NCBI GenBank assembly: GCA_038323315.1
Contig: JBBQGU010000046.1
Location: 1 to 16,498 of the forward strand
Direction of reading: 5' to 3'
DNA length: 16,498 nt
Source: Stagnihabitans sp038323315
Lineage (GTDB): Bacteria > Pseudomonadota > Alphaproteobacteria > Rhodobacterales > Rhodobacteraceae
Numbering within the stretch: position 1 is the stretch's first letter; every line of letters starts with the position of its first letter. Shown one piece after another: positions 5,727-13,900 of the stretch. Both the position numbers and the translations under genes were made by a program. The notes under the pieces were generated by a model. The model was not told the origin of the DNA. It saw nothing but the letters and a program-made list of their open reading frames with translations, and made no database searches.

Positions 5727-6740
5727 GTGCGTGCGCTTCTCGCTCTGCTGTTGACACTGATGACACTCCCCGCCGCCGCCCAGGTCTACGACTTTGAAAG
5801 CCTCGACGGCTGGGCGCAGGACGATCACCTCGCCGCCCTCCAAACCTTCCGCCGCACTTGCAATCTCATGACGCGCGCCGATTGGGTCCCCCTGTGCAAA
5901 CTTGCCCAGGATGTCGACGACACTCCCTCCGCCGCCCGTCAGTTTTTCGAGTTGCTGTTCAAACCGACCCTGATCGGCAATCCCCCAGCCCTGTTCACCG
6001 GCTATTACGAACCCGTACTGCAAGGCTCGCCCACCCGCTCCGCCCGCTACGCCTACCCGATCTACCGCCGCCCGCCTGAACTGCGCGACGGCACCGCGTG
6101 GCACGACCGCGCGGCGATCGAGGGTGGCATCCTGCGCGGTCGCGGCCTTGAAATCGCATGGCTCGATGACCCGGTCGAAGTGTTTTTTCTGCATATCCAG
6201 GGCTCGGGCCGGATCCGCATGACCAACGGCACGACAATCCGCGTCGGCTATGCCGGCCGCAACGGCTATGCCTATCGCTCCATAGGTCAGGAACTGGTTG
6301 CTCGCGGGATCTTCACCCGATCCCAGGTTTCCGCCGATACGATCCGGCAATGGGTCCGCAACAACCCTTCCACCGGCATGGCGCTCCTGAATCACAACCC
6401 GTCCTATATCTTCTTTCGCAAAATCAGCACTCTGGCCGACGCCGACGGTCCTGTCGGTGCCATGGGCCGCTCCATCACCACGTTGCGCTCGGTGGCCGTT
6501 GACCCCGACTTTGTCCCGATGGGCGCCCCGGTCTGGATTGAAAAAGGCGGCGATGACCCCATGCAGCGCCTGATGATTGCCCAAGACACCGGTGGCGCCA
6601 TCAAGGGCGCCCAACGCGCCGACATCTTCTTTGGCACCGGCACTGATGCGGGCCGTCAGGCCGGCAATATCAAGGATGGCGGTCGCCTGTTGCAACTGCT
6701 GCCCATCGACCGCGCCTATGCCATGATGCCGGGCGGCTAA
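5727..6740 (+). CDS. mltA: Membrane-bound lytic murein transglycosylase A (MltA, 3D domain)
   Basis: The product has 337 residues, close to the family norm. It cleaves the glycan strand of peptidoglycan to leave 1,6-anhydro-muropeptides. An N-terminal signal peptide is seen (hydrophobic residues 3-15, cleavage probably after AAA-Q near 19). The MltA domain begins around residue 80 with GYYEP at 92-96. The C-terminal 3D domain holds the conserved aspartates: Asp287 in AQDTGGAIKG and Asp299 in RADIFFG. There is no lipobox cysteine, as the first Cys is residue 45, so unlike E. coli MltA it is probably not a lipoprotein. The GTG start immediately abuts the preceding stop. An Smr-domain gene follows after three bases. 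Confidence 0.93.
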   Translation: MRALLALLLTLMTLPAAAQVYDFESLDGWAQDDHLAALQTFRRTCNLMTRADWVPLCKLAQDVDDTPSAARQFFELLFKPTLIGNPPALFTGYYEPVLQGSPTRSARYAYPIYRRPPELRDGTAWHDRAAIEGGILRGRGLEIAWLDDPVEVFFLHIQGSGRIRMTNGTTIRVGYAGRNGYAYRSIGQELVARGIFTRSQVSADTIRQWVRNNPSTGMALLNHNPSYIFFRKISTLADADGPVGAMGRSITTLRSVAVDPDFVPMGAPVWIEKGGDDPMQRLMIAQDTGGAIKGAQRADIFFGTGTDAGRQAGNIKDGGRLLQLLPIDRAYAMMPGG

Positions 6741-6743
6741 GCC

Positions 6744-7331
6744 ATGTCACGCCGCCGCACTTTACGCCCCGATGAACAGGAACTGTGGCAGGCTGTTGCC
6801 CGTACCGCCAATCCGCTGCACCCCAGCCTGCCGCAGCCCCGCCCCGCAGCCTTACACGCCCCGGTTACCATCGCCACCCCGGCAAAACCCCGCCTGCCCA
6901 CCTTCACCTTGGGCGAAAAGGCCCGGAAAACCGTCATCCACAACCTGGCCCCCAGCCTGTCCGACAGCCTGAGCCAAGCGCCAATCCTGATGGATGCCAA
7001 GGCCCATGCCCGCATGACACGCGGCAAACTGATCCCCGAGGCGCGGCTCGATCTGCACGGAATGACCCTGGCCGAGGCGCATCCCGAACTGATCCGCTTC
7101 ATTCTGAACGGCCATTCCGCCGGATACCGCCTGGTCCTCGTCATCACCGGCAAGGGCAAACAAAAACCGGATCACGGCCCTATCCCCCAACGCATGGGCA
7201 TCCTGCGGCATCAGGTCCCCATCTGGCTCCGGCAAATCCCCTTGTCCCCTTGCGTCCTGCAAATCAGCGAAAGCCACCTCAAACACGGCGGCGCGGGCGC
7301 CTACTACGTCTACCTCCGCCGCCCCCGTTAG
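6744..7331 (+). CDS. Smr-domain protein
   Basis: The product has 195 residues. A basic, Pro-rich N-terminal half of low complexity precedes a C-terminal Smr domain (about residues 100-193). The domain shows the LDLHGM motif (102-107), the ITGKGK loop (134-139) and the late HGGAGAYYVYLRR motif (181-193). Smr domains are related to MutS2 C-termini and are generally linked to DNA or RNA nicking; the substrate of this stand-alone type is not known. The start is three bases after the mltA stop, so it is the third gene of a Tim44-mltA-smr run. The family is clear; the function is left open. Confidence 0.88.
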   Translation: MSRRRTLRPDEQELWQAVARTANPLHPSLPQPRPAALHAPVTIATPAKPRLPTFTLGEKARKTVIHNLAPSLSDSLSQAPILMDAKAHARMTRGKLIPEARLDLHGMTLAEAHPELIRFILNGHSAGYRLVLVITGKGKQKPDHGPIPQRMGILRHQVPIWLRQIPLSPCVLQISESHLKHGGAGAYYVYLRRPR

Positions 7332-7545
7332 GTCCCTTAAAAATTACCTAAAATTTGCCTCCCCATTCACACCGATTCAAATACTCCACGGGGGTGTGGG
7401 GGTGTGAAACCCCCACCAACGCCAGCCACAGTCGCTACCACCAAAAGACGAGGGCTCCATTGCCCAACTGCGCCATGTTGAAAATCTCCTCGCCGCCGCG
7501 ACATGCGCCAAATCCACCCACTCTTCATACCAATGTTTTATCAAA
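7332..7545. other. Intergenic region between convergent smr and hslU with a G-rich hairpin
   Basis: This gap begins with an AT-rich patch (7336-7362). At 7396-7416 GTGGGGG and CCCCCAC can form a 7-bp stem with a 7-base loop, preceded by a second GGGGTGTG copy at 7391-7398. No T run follows on either strand, so it is not a textbook terminator. It resembles the short G-rich palindromes scattered between genes in this group of bacteria. I see no gene or RNA in 7417-7545. Confidence 0.4.
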
Positions 7546-7563
7546 GCGCCCACGCGTGAGCGC
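7543..7563 (-). terminator. Likely intrinsic terminator after hslU
   Basis: Four bases past the hslU stop, the minus strand has a 7-bp stem (GCGCTCA with TGGGCGC, one G-U pair) around a CGCG loop at 7546-7563, followed by a short TTT and then AT-rich sequence. The T run is weak, so it may act inefficiently or together with Rho. Confidence 0.5.
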
Positions 7564-7567
7564 CCCC

Positions 7568-8860
7568 CTACAGCACATATCGCGACAGGTCCGCCGACCT
7601 TGCCAAGGCACCCAGATTTGCCTCCACAAACCCCGCATCCACGACCACAACTTCACCCCCCCGATCAGGCGCGGCAAAACTCAATTCCTCAAAAACCCGC
7701 TCCATCACCGTATAAAGTCGCCTCGCCCCGATATTTTCAACAGCCCGGTTAACCTCAGCCGCAATTCCCGCCAAGGCCGCTATTCCATCCGCCGTAAAGC
7801 TGACCGTGACCTCCTCCGTCGCAAGCAAAGCTGAATATTGCCTGGTCAAGGCATTCTCCGTCTCCGTCAGGATCCTTACAAAATCCCCCTCCGTCAACGG
7901 CTGCAACTCGACCCGGATCGGCAATCTGCCCTGCAATTCCGGCAGCAAATCCGAAGGCTTCGCAGTATGAAACGCCCCGCTTGCGATGAACAGAATATGA
8001 TCCGTCTTGACCGTCCCATACTTCGTCGAAACCGTCGTCCCCTCGATCAGCGGCAGCAAATCCCGCTGGACCCCCTCGCGCGATACATCCGCCCCCCTCG
8101 CATCCGCCCGGACACATATCTTGTCGATCTCATCCAGAAACACGATCCCATTGTTCTGTACCGCATCCAAAGCCGCCACCTTGACCGCCTCGTCATCTAG
8201 CAGCTTGTCGGCCTCCTGTCCGGTCAGCAAATCATGGCTGTCGCGCACCGAAACCCGCTTCTTGGACGTCCTGCCGCCGCCAAAGGCCTTCATAAGGTCC
8301 TGAAGCCCCGGCATCTCCTGCCCGCCCCCCATTATCATCGGCATCGCAGGCGCAGCGTCGGCCACCTCGATCTCGATCACAGTATCATCCAACTCGCCCC
8401 GCCGCAGTTTGCCGCGAAACATTTCCCGAGTCTGTTCCCGCGCGTCCTTGCCGGCCAGCGCCTCGATTACCCGATCCTCCGCCGCCTGACGCGCCCGCGC
8501 CGCCACATCTTCCCGCATTCTGGCTCTCGTTTCGACCACGGCGACATCCATCAGATCGCGGATAATACTGTCCACATCCCTGCCGACATAGCCGACCTCG
8601 GTAAACTTCGTCGCCTCCACCTTCAGAAACGGCGCTTTCGCCAGCTTGGCCAGGCGGCGGGCAATCTCGGTTTTCCCAACCCCCGTTGGTCCGATCATCA
8701 GGATGTTCTTTGGATAAACCTCCTCTCGCAGATCATCCGCCAGCCTTTTTCGCCGCCACCGGTTCCGCAGAGCTACGGCGACGGCCCGTTTGGCATCGTT
8801 CTGCCCGATGATGAACCGGTCAAGCTCCGAGACGATTTCGCGTGGGGTGAGGTCGGTCAT
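7568..8860 (-). CDS. hslU: ATP-dependent protease ATPase subunit HslU (ClpY)
   Basis: The product has 430 residues, normal for HslU. It is the hexameric AAA+ unfoldase that feeds substrates into HslV. Walker A GPTGVGKTE is at residues 57-65, the pore loop GYVGRD at 90-95 and Walker B IVFLDE at 239-244, with the arginine-rich LQGRLPIR at 309-316. The inserted I-domain spans roughly residues 108-225. The C-terminus LSRYVL matches the tail that docks into HslV pockets to switch on the peptidase. The ATG overlaps the stop of the upstream membrane protein gene (ATGA). Nothing appears missing. Regulation is probably from the promoter upstream of hslV. Confidence 0.97.
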   Translation of the reverse strand: MTDLTPREIVSELDRFIIGQNDAKRAVAVALRNRWRRKRLADDLREEVYPKNILMIGPTGVGKTEIARRLAKLAKAPFLKVEATKFTEVGYVGRDVDSIIRDLMDVAVVETRARMREDVAARARQAAEDRVIEALAGKDAREQTREMFRGKLRRGELDDTVIEIEVADAAPAMPMIMGGGQEMPGLQDLMKAFGGGRTSKKRVSVRDSHDLLTGQEADKLLDDEAVKVAALDAVQNNGIVFLDEIDKICVRADARGADVSREGVQRDLLPLIEGTTVSTKYGTVKTDHILFIASGAFHTAKPSDLLPELQGRLPIRVELQPLTEGDFVRILTETENALTRQYSALLATEEVTVSFTADGIAALAGIAAEVNRAVENIGARRLYTVMERVFEELSFAAPDRGGEVVVVDAGFVEANLGALARSADLSRYVL

Positions 8861-9912
8861 GTAGGGATCCTGAACGGGGGAAGGTTGGATTTACCGGGAA
8901 ATTCGGGCAGCGCGGCCATGATCCGCCCGCGCAGCCAATCCCACTGCGCGCCCAGCAGCACGAGGATCAACCCCAGCATCAGCACCGCATAGGCCGCCCC
9001 ACCGTCAAACACCGTGGTCGCCAGGATCACCGAATATCCGGCACCCGATACCAGAAACGATCGCCGGTCGATTACGATGGCGACCACTGCGATGACAAGC
9101 AAGAACGCCACCAACCCAGCCTGACCGCCCAAGCCCCCGCTTTTCAACAGGTTCAGCGCGACCGTGTTCACAATCGCCGGAGCAGCCACGATATGCAGCC
9201 AGAACGCCGTCGCCGACCGCGTGCTGACCCGCATCGGGTCCGACAGATCCAGCCGCATCGCCACGGCAAAAACCAACAACCCGAACAACACCGTCATCAA
9301 GGACAGCGGTCCGCTCTCGGAGATCATAAGGACCTCGGCCGCGTTCCCGCCGAGCACCCCCGCAGCCGTCAGCCCGGTCCAGACCGCGACAAACACCGCA
9401 CCAGCAATCAAGGCCGCTGCAAAGGGCACCCGGAACACCGTGTAAAAGGCTGACATGATCGTGGCCACAACAACGGCCACCAGCATCACGTCAAACGCGC
9501 CACCGATCCCGATCAGGGCCAGGCCAAGCACCACAGCTGTAAGCAAGGTCATGATCGACAGCGCAATCGAAGGCGCAATCATCCGCCGTTTCAGGGTGAA
9601 ATACTGCGCCGTCACCGCAAGCCCGCCGAGAGTCACCAATGACAACAATACCGTCATCGTCCCCGCTGGAGCTTGCATGTTCAATCCAAACAGCACCGCC
9701 ACACCGGTCCATCCGGTGAACAGGATGGTCAGCCCGACCACAACGAAAATCTCATTGAACCCTTTGAACAGCACAAACGGCTCTTCCACCGGCGTCACGG
9801 CAGCCTTGGCCGCACGGCGCGCCTCGGCAAAGCCGATCAGTTGTGCGGTTTGCACCTCTGTCAGGATGCCTTTTGCGACGGCAGCCCGCAGATCATCTTG
9901 CGTCAGCATCAT
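8857..9912 (-). CDS. Multi-pass membrane protein of unknown function encoded between hslV and hslU
   Basis: The product has 351 residues and I do not recognise a precise family. A short cytosolic-looking N-terminus (MMLTQDDLRAAVAKGILTEV, about 45 residues, mostly helical) precedes about ten hydrophobic segments at roughly 54-77, 84-104, 112-137, 141-160, 163-186, 203-220, 236-255, 264-281, 287-302 and 308-322. A tail with Trp, Arg and Pro follows (WDWLRGR to PPFRIP). The N-terminal helix plus repeated helices recall DUF2157-type predicted membrane proteins, but I cannot confirm this. The gene overlaps hslV upstream and hslU downstream by four bases each, so all three are probably made from one message. 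No catalytic motif is seen. Confidence 0.8.
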   Translation of the reverse strand: MMLTQDDLRAAVAKGILTEVQTAQLIGFAEARRAAKAAVTPVEEPFVLFKGFNEIFVVVGLTILFTGWTGVAVLFGLNMQAPAGTMTVLLSLVTLGGLAVTAQYFTLKRRMIAPSIALSIMTLLTAVVLGLALIGIGGAFDVMLVAVVVATIMSAFYTVFRVPFAAALIAGAVFVAVWTGLTAAGVLGGNAAEVLMISESGPLSLMTVLFGLLVFAVAMRLDLSDPMRVSTRSATAFWLHIVAAPAIVNTVALNLLKSGGLGGQAGLVAFLLVIAVVAIVIDRRSFLVSGAGYSVILATTVFDGGAAYAVLMLGLILVLLGAQWDWLRGRIMAALPEFPGKSNLPPFRIPT

Positions 9913-10466
9913 TCTGTAATCCGTTCGACAGTCAGAACGCCATTTGTGTAGACACAGATATCCGCCGCAATCGCCATGGCCTTGCGAGCAATCTCCTCTG
10001 CGGTAAAGTCGGTTTCCATGAGCCCCCGCGCCGCCGCCAAAGCATAGTTCCCGCCCGAGCCTATGGCCGCAACGTCATGCTCCGGTTCCAACACATCGCC
10101 CGCTCCGGTCAACACGAACATGCCCGAACCATCGGTGACGATCAGCATCGCCTCCAGGTTCCGCAGGTATTTATCCATGCGCCAGTCCTTGGCCAGATCG
10201 ACACAGGCGCGTGCCAACTGCCCCGGTGCCGCCTCCAGCTTTTTCTCCAGCCGTTCCAGCAGGGTGAACGCATCAGCGGTTGAGCCTGCAAAGCCGCACA
10301 CCACATCCTTGCCGCCGGGCGACAGCCTGCGCACTTTGCGGGCCGTGCCTTTGATGATGGTCTGGCCCAGACTGACCTGCCCGTCGCCAGCCACCACAAC
10401 CTCACCCCCACGGCGCACCGCCAGTATGGTCGTACCATGCCAGCCAGGAAATCGATCTTCCGCCAT
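9909..10466 (-). CDS. hslV: ATP-dependent protease peptidase subunit HslV (ClpQ)
   Basis: The product has 185 residues and is the threonine peptidase that forms the double-ring chamber of HslVU. The nucleophile is Thr12 in GTTILAVRR, preceded by an 11-residue leader MAEDRFPGWHG that must be removed to expose it. E. coli HslV has only the initiator Met in front of the threonine. Further conserved residues are Asp28 in AGDGQVSLG, Lys44 in ARKVRRL (matching Lys33 of E. coli), GFAGSTADAFTL (58-69) and GSGG (136-139). A strong GGAGG lies upstream of the ATG at 10464-10466. It is the first gene of hslV-membrane protein-hslU and overlaps the next gene by four bases. Confidence 0.97.
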   Translation of the reverse strand: MAEDRFPGWHGTTILAVRRGGEVVVAGDGQVSLGQTIIKGTARKVRRLSPGGKDVVCGFAGSTADAFTLLERLEKKLEAAPGQLARACVDLAKDWRMDKYLRNLEAMLIVTDGSGMFVLTGAGDVLEPEHDVAAIGSGGNYALAAARGLMETDFTAEEIARKAMAIAADICVYTNGVLTVERITE

Positions 10467-10489
10467 CTTCGCCTCCGGTCGTTGCCCTT

Positions 10490-10518
10490 AATATGTTCCG
10501 GACCTGGCTGCCCTACAA
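10490..10518 (-). promoter_or_regulatory. Candidate promoter of the hslV operon
   Basis: On the minus strand TTGTAG (10513-10518) is separated by 17 bases from CATATT (10490-10495), giving a start near 10482 and a leader of about 16 bases with GGAGG. The match to the sigma70 consensus is partial. A heat-shock (RpoH) promoter would be expected for this operon by analogy and could overlap here, but I cannot tell the two apart. Confidence 0.4.
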
Positions 10519-10525
10519 CCCGGAC

Positions 10526-10555
10526 AAAAAGAAAAGGGGCGCCTGATGGCACCCC
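10526..10555 (-). terminator. Rho-independent terminator after trxA
   Basis: On the minus strand GGGGTGCC pairs with GGCGCCCC (8 bp, one G-U) around an ATCA loop at 10536-10555. It is followed by TTTTCTTTTT at 10526-10535. It lies 23 bases beyond the trxA stop and cleanly separates the addB-addA-trxA transcript from the hslV operon. Confidence 0.88.
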
Positions 10556-10578
10556 TCATCCCGAAAAGTCAGGTCAAA

Positions 10579-10905
10579 TCAGATCGAGGCGTTGATCCAG
10601 TTGGCCAAAGCCGCCTTGGGCGCTGCGCCGACCTTGTTAGACACGACTTCGCCGCCTTTGAACAGAAACAGCGAAGGTATGCCGCGGACACCCAGCATGG
10701 CTGGGCTGTCGGGGTTTTCGTCAACATTGATCTTAACGATCTTGACCTTGTCGCCATATTCCAGAGCCAACTCTTCCAGGGCTGGTCCGATCTGACGGCA
10801 AGGGCCGCACCATTCCGCCCAGAAGTCGACGACAACGGGAACAGAGGAATTGCGGACCTCGGCGTCAAACGTGGCGTCGGTCACGGCTATGGTAGCAGCG
10901 CCCAT
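10579..10905 (-). CDS. trxA: Thioredoxin
   Basis: The product has 108 residues, the standard thioredoxin length. It is a cytosolic dithiol reductant for ribonucleotide reductase and other targets. The active site WCGPC is at residues 32-36 and the cis-proline is Pro77 in RGIPSLFLF. The FWAEWCGPC context and the PDSPAMLGVRGIPSL stretch are those of classical TrxA. The ATG at 10903-10905 is chosen because an AGGAG lies seven bases upstream and the family N-terminus starts here; an in-frame ATG 75 bases further upstream lies within the 3' end of addA. The gene follows addA after 55 bases, an order seen in many alphaproteobacteria, and ends at a strong terminator. Confidence 0.97.
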   Translation of the reverse strand: MGAATIAVTDATFDAEVRNSSVPVVVDFWAEWCGPCRQIGPALEELALEYGDKVKIVKINVDENPDSPAMLGVRGIPSLFLFKGGEVVSNKVGAAPKAALANWINASI

Positions 10906-10937
10906 GATATTCTCCTGAAGCATGACTAGACCGCCAA

Positions 10938-10956
10938 GGTATGGGTGACCCATGCC
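10938..10956. repeat. Dyad between addA and trxA
   Basis: ATGGGT and ACCCAT flank a single base, with the symmetry extended by GG and CC, in the 55-base gap between the addA stop and the trxA start. The near-perfect symmetry with almost no loop suits a protein-binding operator better than a hairpin. It could also be chance. No T run follows. Confidence 0.25.
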
Positions 10957-10960
10957 AACG

Positions 10961-13900
10961 TCAAGGGCCGAGACCACCATGCGTTGAGACGCGCTGAAGG
11001 GCAGCCCTCACGATATCGGCATCAATGCACATCAGCCTGGCGACGCGGGTCCAGAGGATGGCGGTTTGGATGAGGTGGGTGGGATAGATTTGCGAAAGCA
11101 GATGATGATAGGCGCCCAGTTGGCGCAGCAGCCCCTCGGGCACCTGTTCGGAGGTTGTTGGGATGAGCCAGTTCGATTTGTAATCGATGGCGAGGATGGA
11201 TGTGGATGTAATGACCAGTCGATCAATCGCGCCATAAAGCCGCCTCTCGCCCAGCGCTCCGGTGATGGAGACCTCGGTCAAGGTGCCCGGGACAAACAGG
11301 GGGGTTAGGTTCGGATCAGTGAGAATCGTCTGCGCCTCATGGGTTACTTCTGAGCGCATAGACTCATCCGGCACGAGATAGGCGGCGAGGTGCGGCCAGT
11401 CTGCGCGTGGGTGCTGTGGCAGATGTTGCAACAAGGCGTGTACTGCAATGCCGCGCGCGGTGCCGGATTGGCCAGCGATAAGGGGCTCGCCCGGCAGGGC
11501 CTTGGCGCCGCCGAGATCAGATGGGCTTAACACGGCGACAGGCGTAGGCGGGGGAGGGGGGGCCGGCAGAGTCAAGGGCGCAGGATGTGGCGTTGCGGCC
11601 TCTGACAAAGTGGTGCTGGTGTCAGGCCAAAACCCGGTTTCGTGGCGTACACCAAACTCGACCGGTTGCGCACCGACCCGCACCATTCCTGCGCTGGCAA
11701 TCGCATACCAGCATGCAGGTTTGGACACTGTTCCAGCGCCGCATATTATCAGCCATGTTCGGGCACGGGTCATGGCGACGTATAACAGGCGCAAGTTTTC
11801 CTCTGCCTCGCGTCGCGTTTTCGCGGCACGCAAGGTTGCGATCAGCGGCGGGCTTTCGGCGGCAGCGGTCTTCCACAGCGCGGTGCCGTCGCGGGTCATA
11901 AAAATCTCATCCCGGTCCTGGCTTTTGTGATCTGCGGTGTCGGGCAGGATGACGATCTCGGATTCCAGCCCCTTTGCCCCATGCACCGTCATCACGCGGA
12001 TGCGGCTTCCAGACGCCTCGGCCTGACGTTTGATGTCGATCTGATCCGCGTCCAGCCAGATGAGAAAGCCTGTCAGACTTGGAATCTCGCCGCGTTCATA
12101 GGCCAGGGATTGGTTCAGCAATTCGTCAATCCCATCCTCGGCCTCTTCACCAAGACGGGTGATCAGCCGACGCCGACCGTCATGCCTGATCAGCGCGCGC
12201 TCCAAAAGATCATAGGGTCGCAGGAAATCAACCTGGCCGCGCAAGTCGTTCAACAGCGCAAAAGCAGCAGGAAACCGAGCTTGATGCCGGCGCAGCGAAT
12301 CCCACAGCGAGCCGGTGCGGCCATGGGCCAGAAAGTATAAATCGGGCTCTGAAAGACCTAATAGCGGCGATCGGATCACTGCGGCCAGCGACAGGCTGTC
12401 GTCCGGCGTGTCCAGAAAAGACAGCAGGGCAAGAAGGTCCTTAACCGCAAGTTCGCCCCCCAGCTTCAGCCGGTCCGCCCCGGCAATTGGAAGACCGCGC
12501 TTTTTGCAGGCACGGATGATTTCGGTGAACAGCGCGGACCGACGCTGCACCAGGATCAGGAAATCGCCCGGATGCACCGGCCTCGCACCATCCCGCGTCA
12601 CGATCCTGACACCCTCTCGCAGCATCCGGTCCAACTCGGCCGCAATCCGTTCGGCAAGTTGCGCGGCGTGGTGGGTTGGGCGGATCAAGTCCACCGGGTC
12701 TTCAAAGTTTTTGTCGACGGGGTCTTTCTCGCCCTCGATCAGTGGCCACAGGTCGACACGCCCGGGCAGGTCGGATTGAAACGCGATATGGGCAATGTCG
12801 GGGCCAAGGGCATTGGCATCCAGATCGCTTAGAGCGGCATCGACAAAGCTCAGGATCGCGGGCGAGGAACGGAAGGAATGAGCCAAATCAAGGCTTTGGA
12901 AAGGCTTGTCGACCGCATCGAATCGACCCTCGAAGGCCGCGTGTTTGGCATCGAACGCGGCGACGTCAGCCCCTTGAAAAGAGTAGATCGACTGCTTTTG
13001 GTCGCCGACCACAAAGATAGTCCGGTCGCCCAGATGCGCGCTTTCACCGGCGGTGAATTCTGCGGTCAGCAGTTCGATCACGCGCCACTGGCCCGGGCTG
13101 GTATCCTGCGCCTCGTCGACCAAAACATGGTCGATCCCGCCATCCAACTTGTAAAGGACCCATGCTGCGACCGAAGGATTGGTCACCAACCGGGTTGCCT
13201 TGGCGATCAGATCGTCAAAGTCCAGCCAGTTTTTCTGGGCCTTTCTCGCTTCATATTTGGACAGGAACGCGCGTGCGAACTGCTGCAAGGCGGCGGTCTT
13301 GGTCGCGGCCTGCAGGGCGATGCGCTGCGGGCGCAAAGCCTCGACCCGCTTCATAAGCGACTCTAACCGGGGCAGATCGGACCCCAGGGCAGATCGGCTG
13401 GGCTTGGTCGGAAAACTGCCGATCTTGGCGCAGAAGGCCTCCTTGGCATCCTCGCCGAACAGGAACAACCGCTCCAGTTCCACAACGGTGTTAAGATCGG
13501 GGGAGGCAAAATCAAGCGCCACAAGACGGGCATGAGCCTTTACGTCATTGGCTGAGCCACTGGCCAAAACATTGATAACCGAGCCGATCCAGTCCGTTTC
13601 GTCACCAAGAAAGACCTGTTGCAGCATTGTCGTCAAACTGCATTGCGGATCGAGACCAAACAGCGCGAACGCGTCCACCGCTGCCCGAAACCCATCGCGC
13701 CGCATGACGATCTGTTCAACCAGCGTGCCAAAATCCGCACCGGAAAACTGATTTGCAATAGCTGTGACCAAGGCAGTTTCAGTTCCCTTACACATCTCCT
13801 CCAGAATATCCTGACGCAACAACCGCCCGGTTCGGTCGTCCAACTCGCCAAAACGGGGCGAGACGCCTGCCTCCAGCGGAAACCGCCTTAGCAATGTCGC

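Noticed and set aside
5106..6695. A 529-codon open frame on the minus strand opposite the Tim44-domain gene and mltA
   Set aside because: It is antisense to two well-recognised genes, resembles no family and results from GC-rich codon structure.
10906..10980. N-terminal extension of trxA from an upstream in-frame ATG
   Set aside because: It would overlap the 3' end of addA and add 25 residues not typical of thioredoxin; the ATG at 10905 has an ideal AGGAG.
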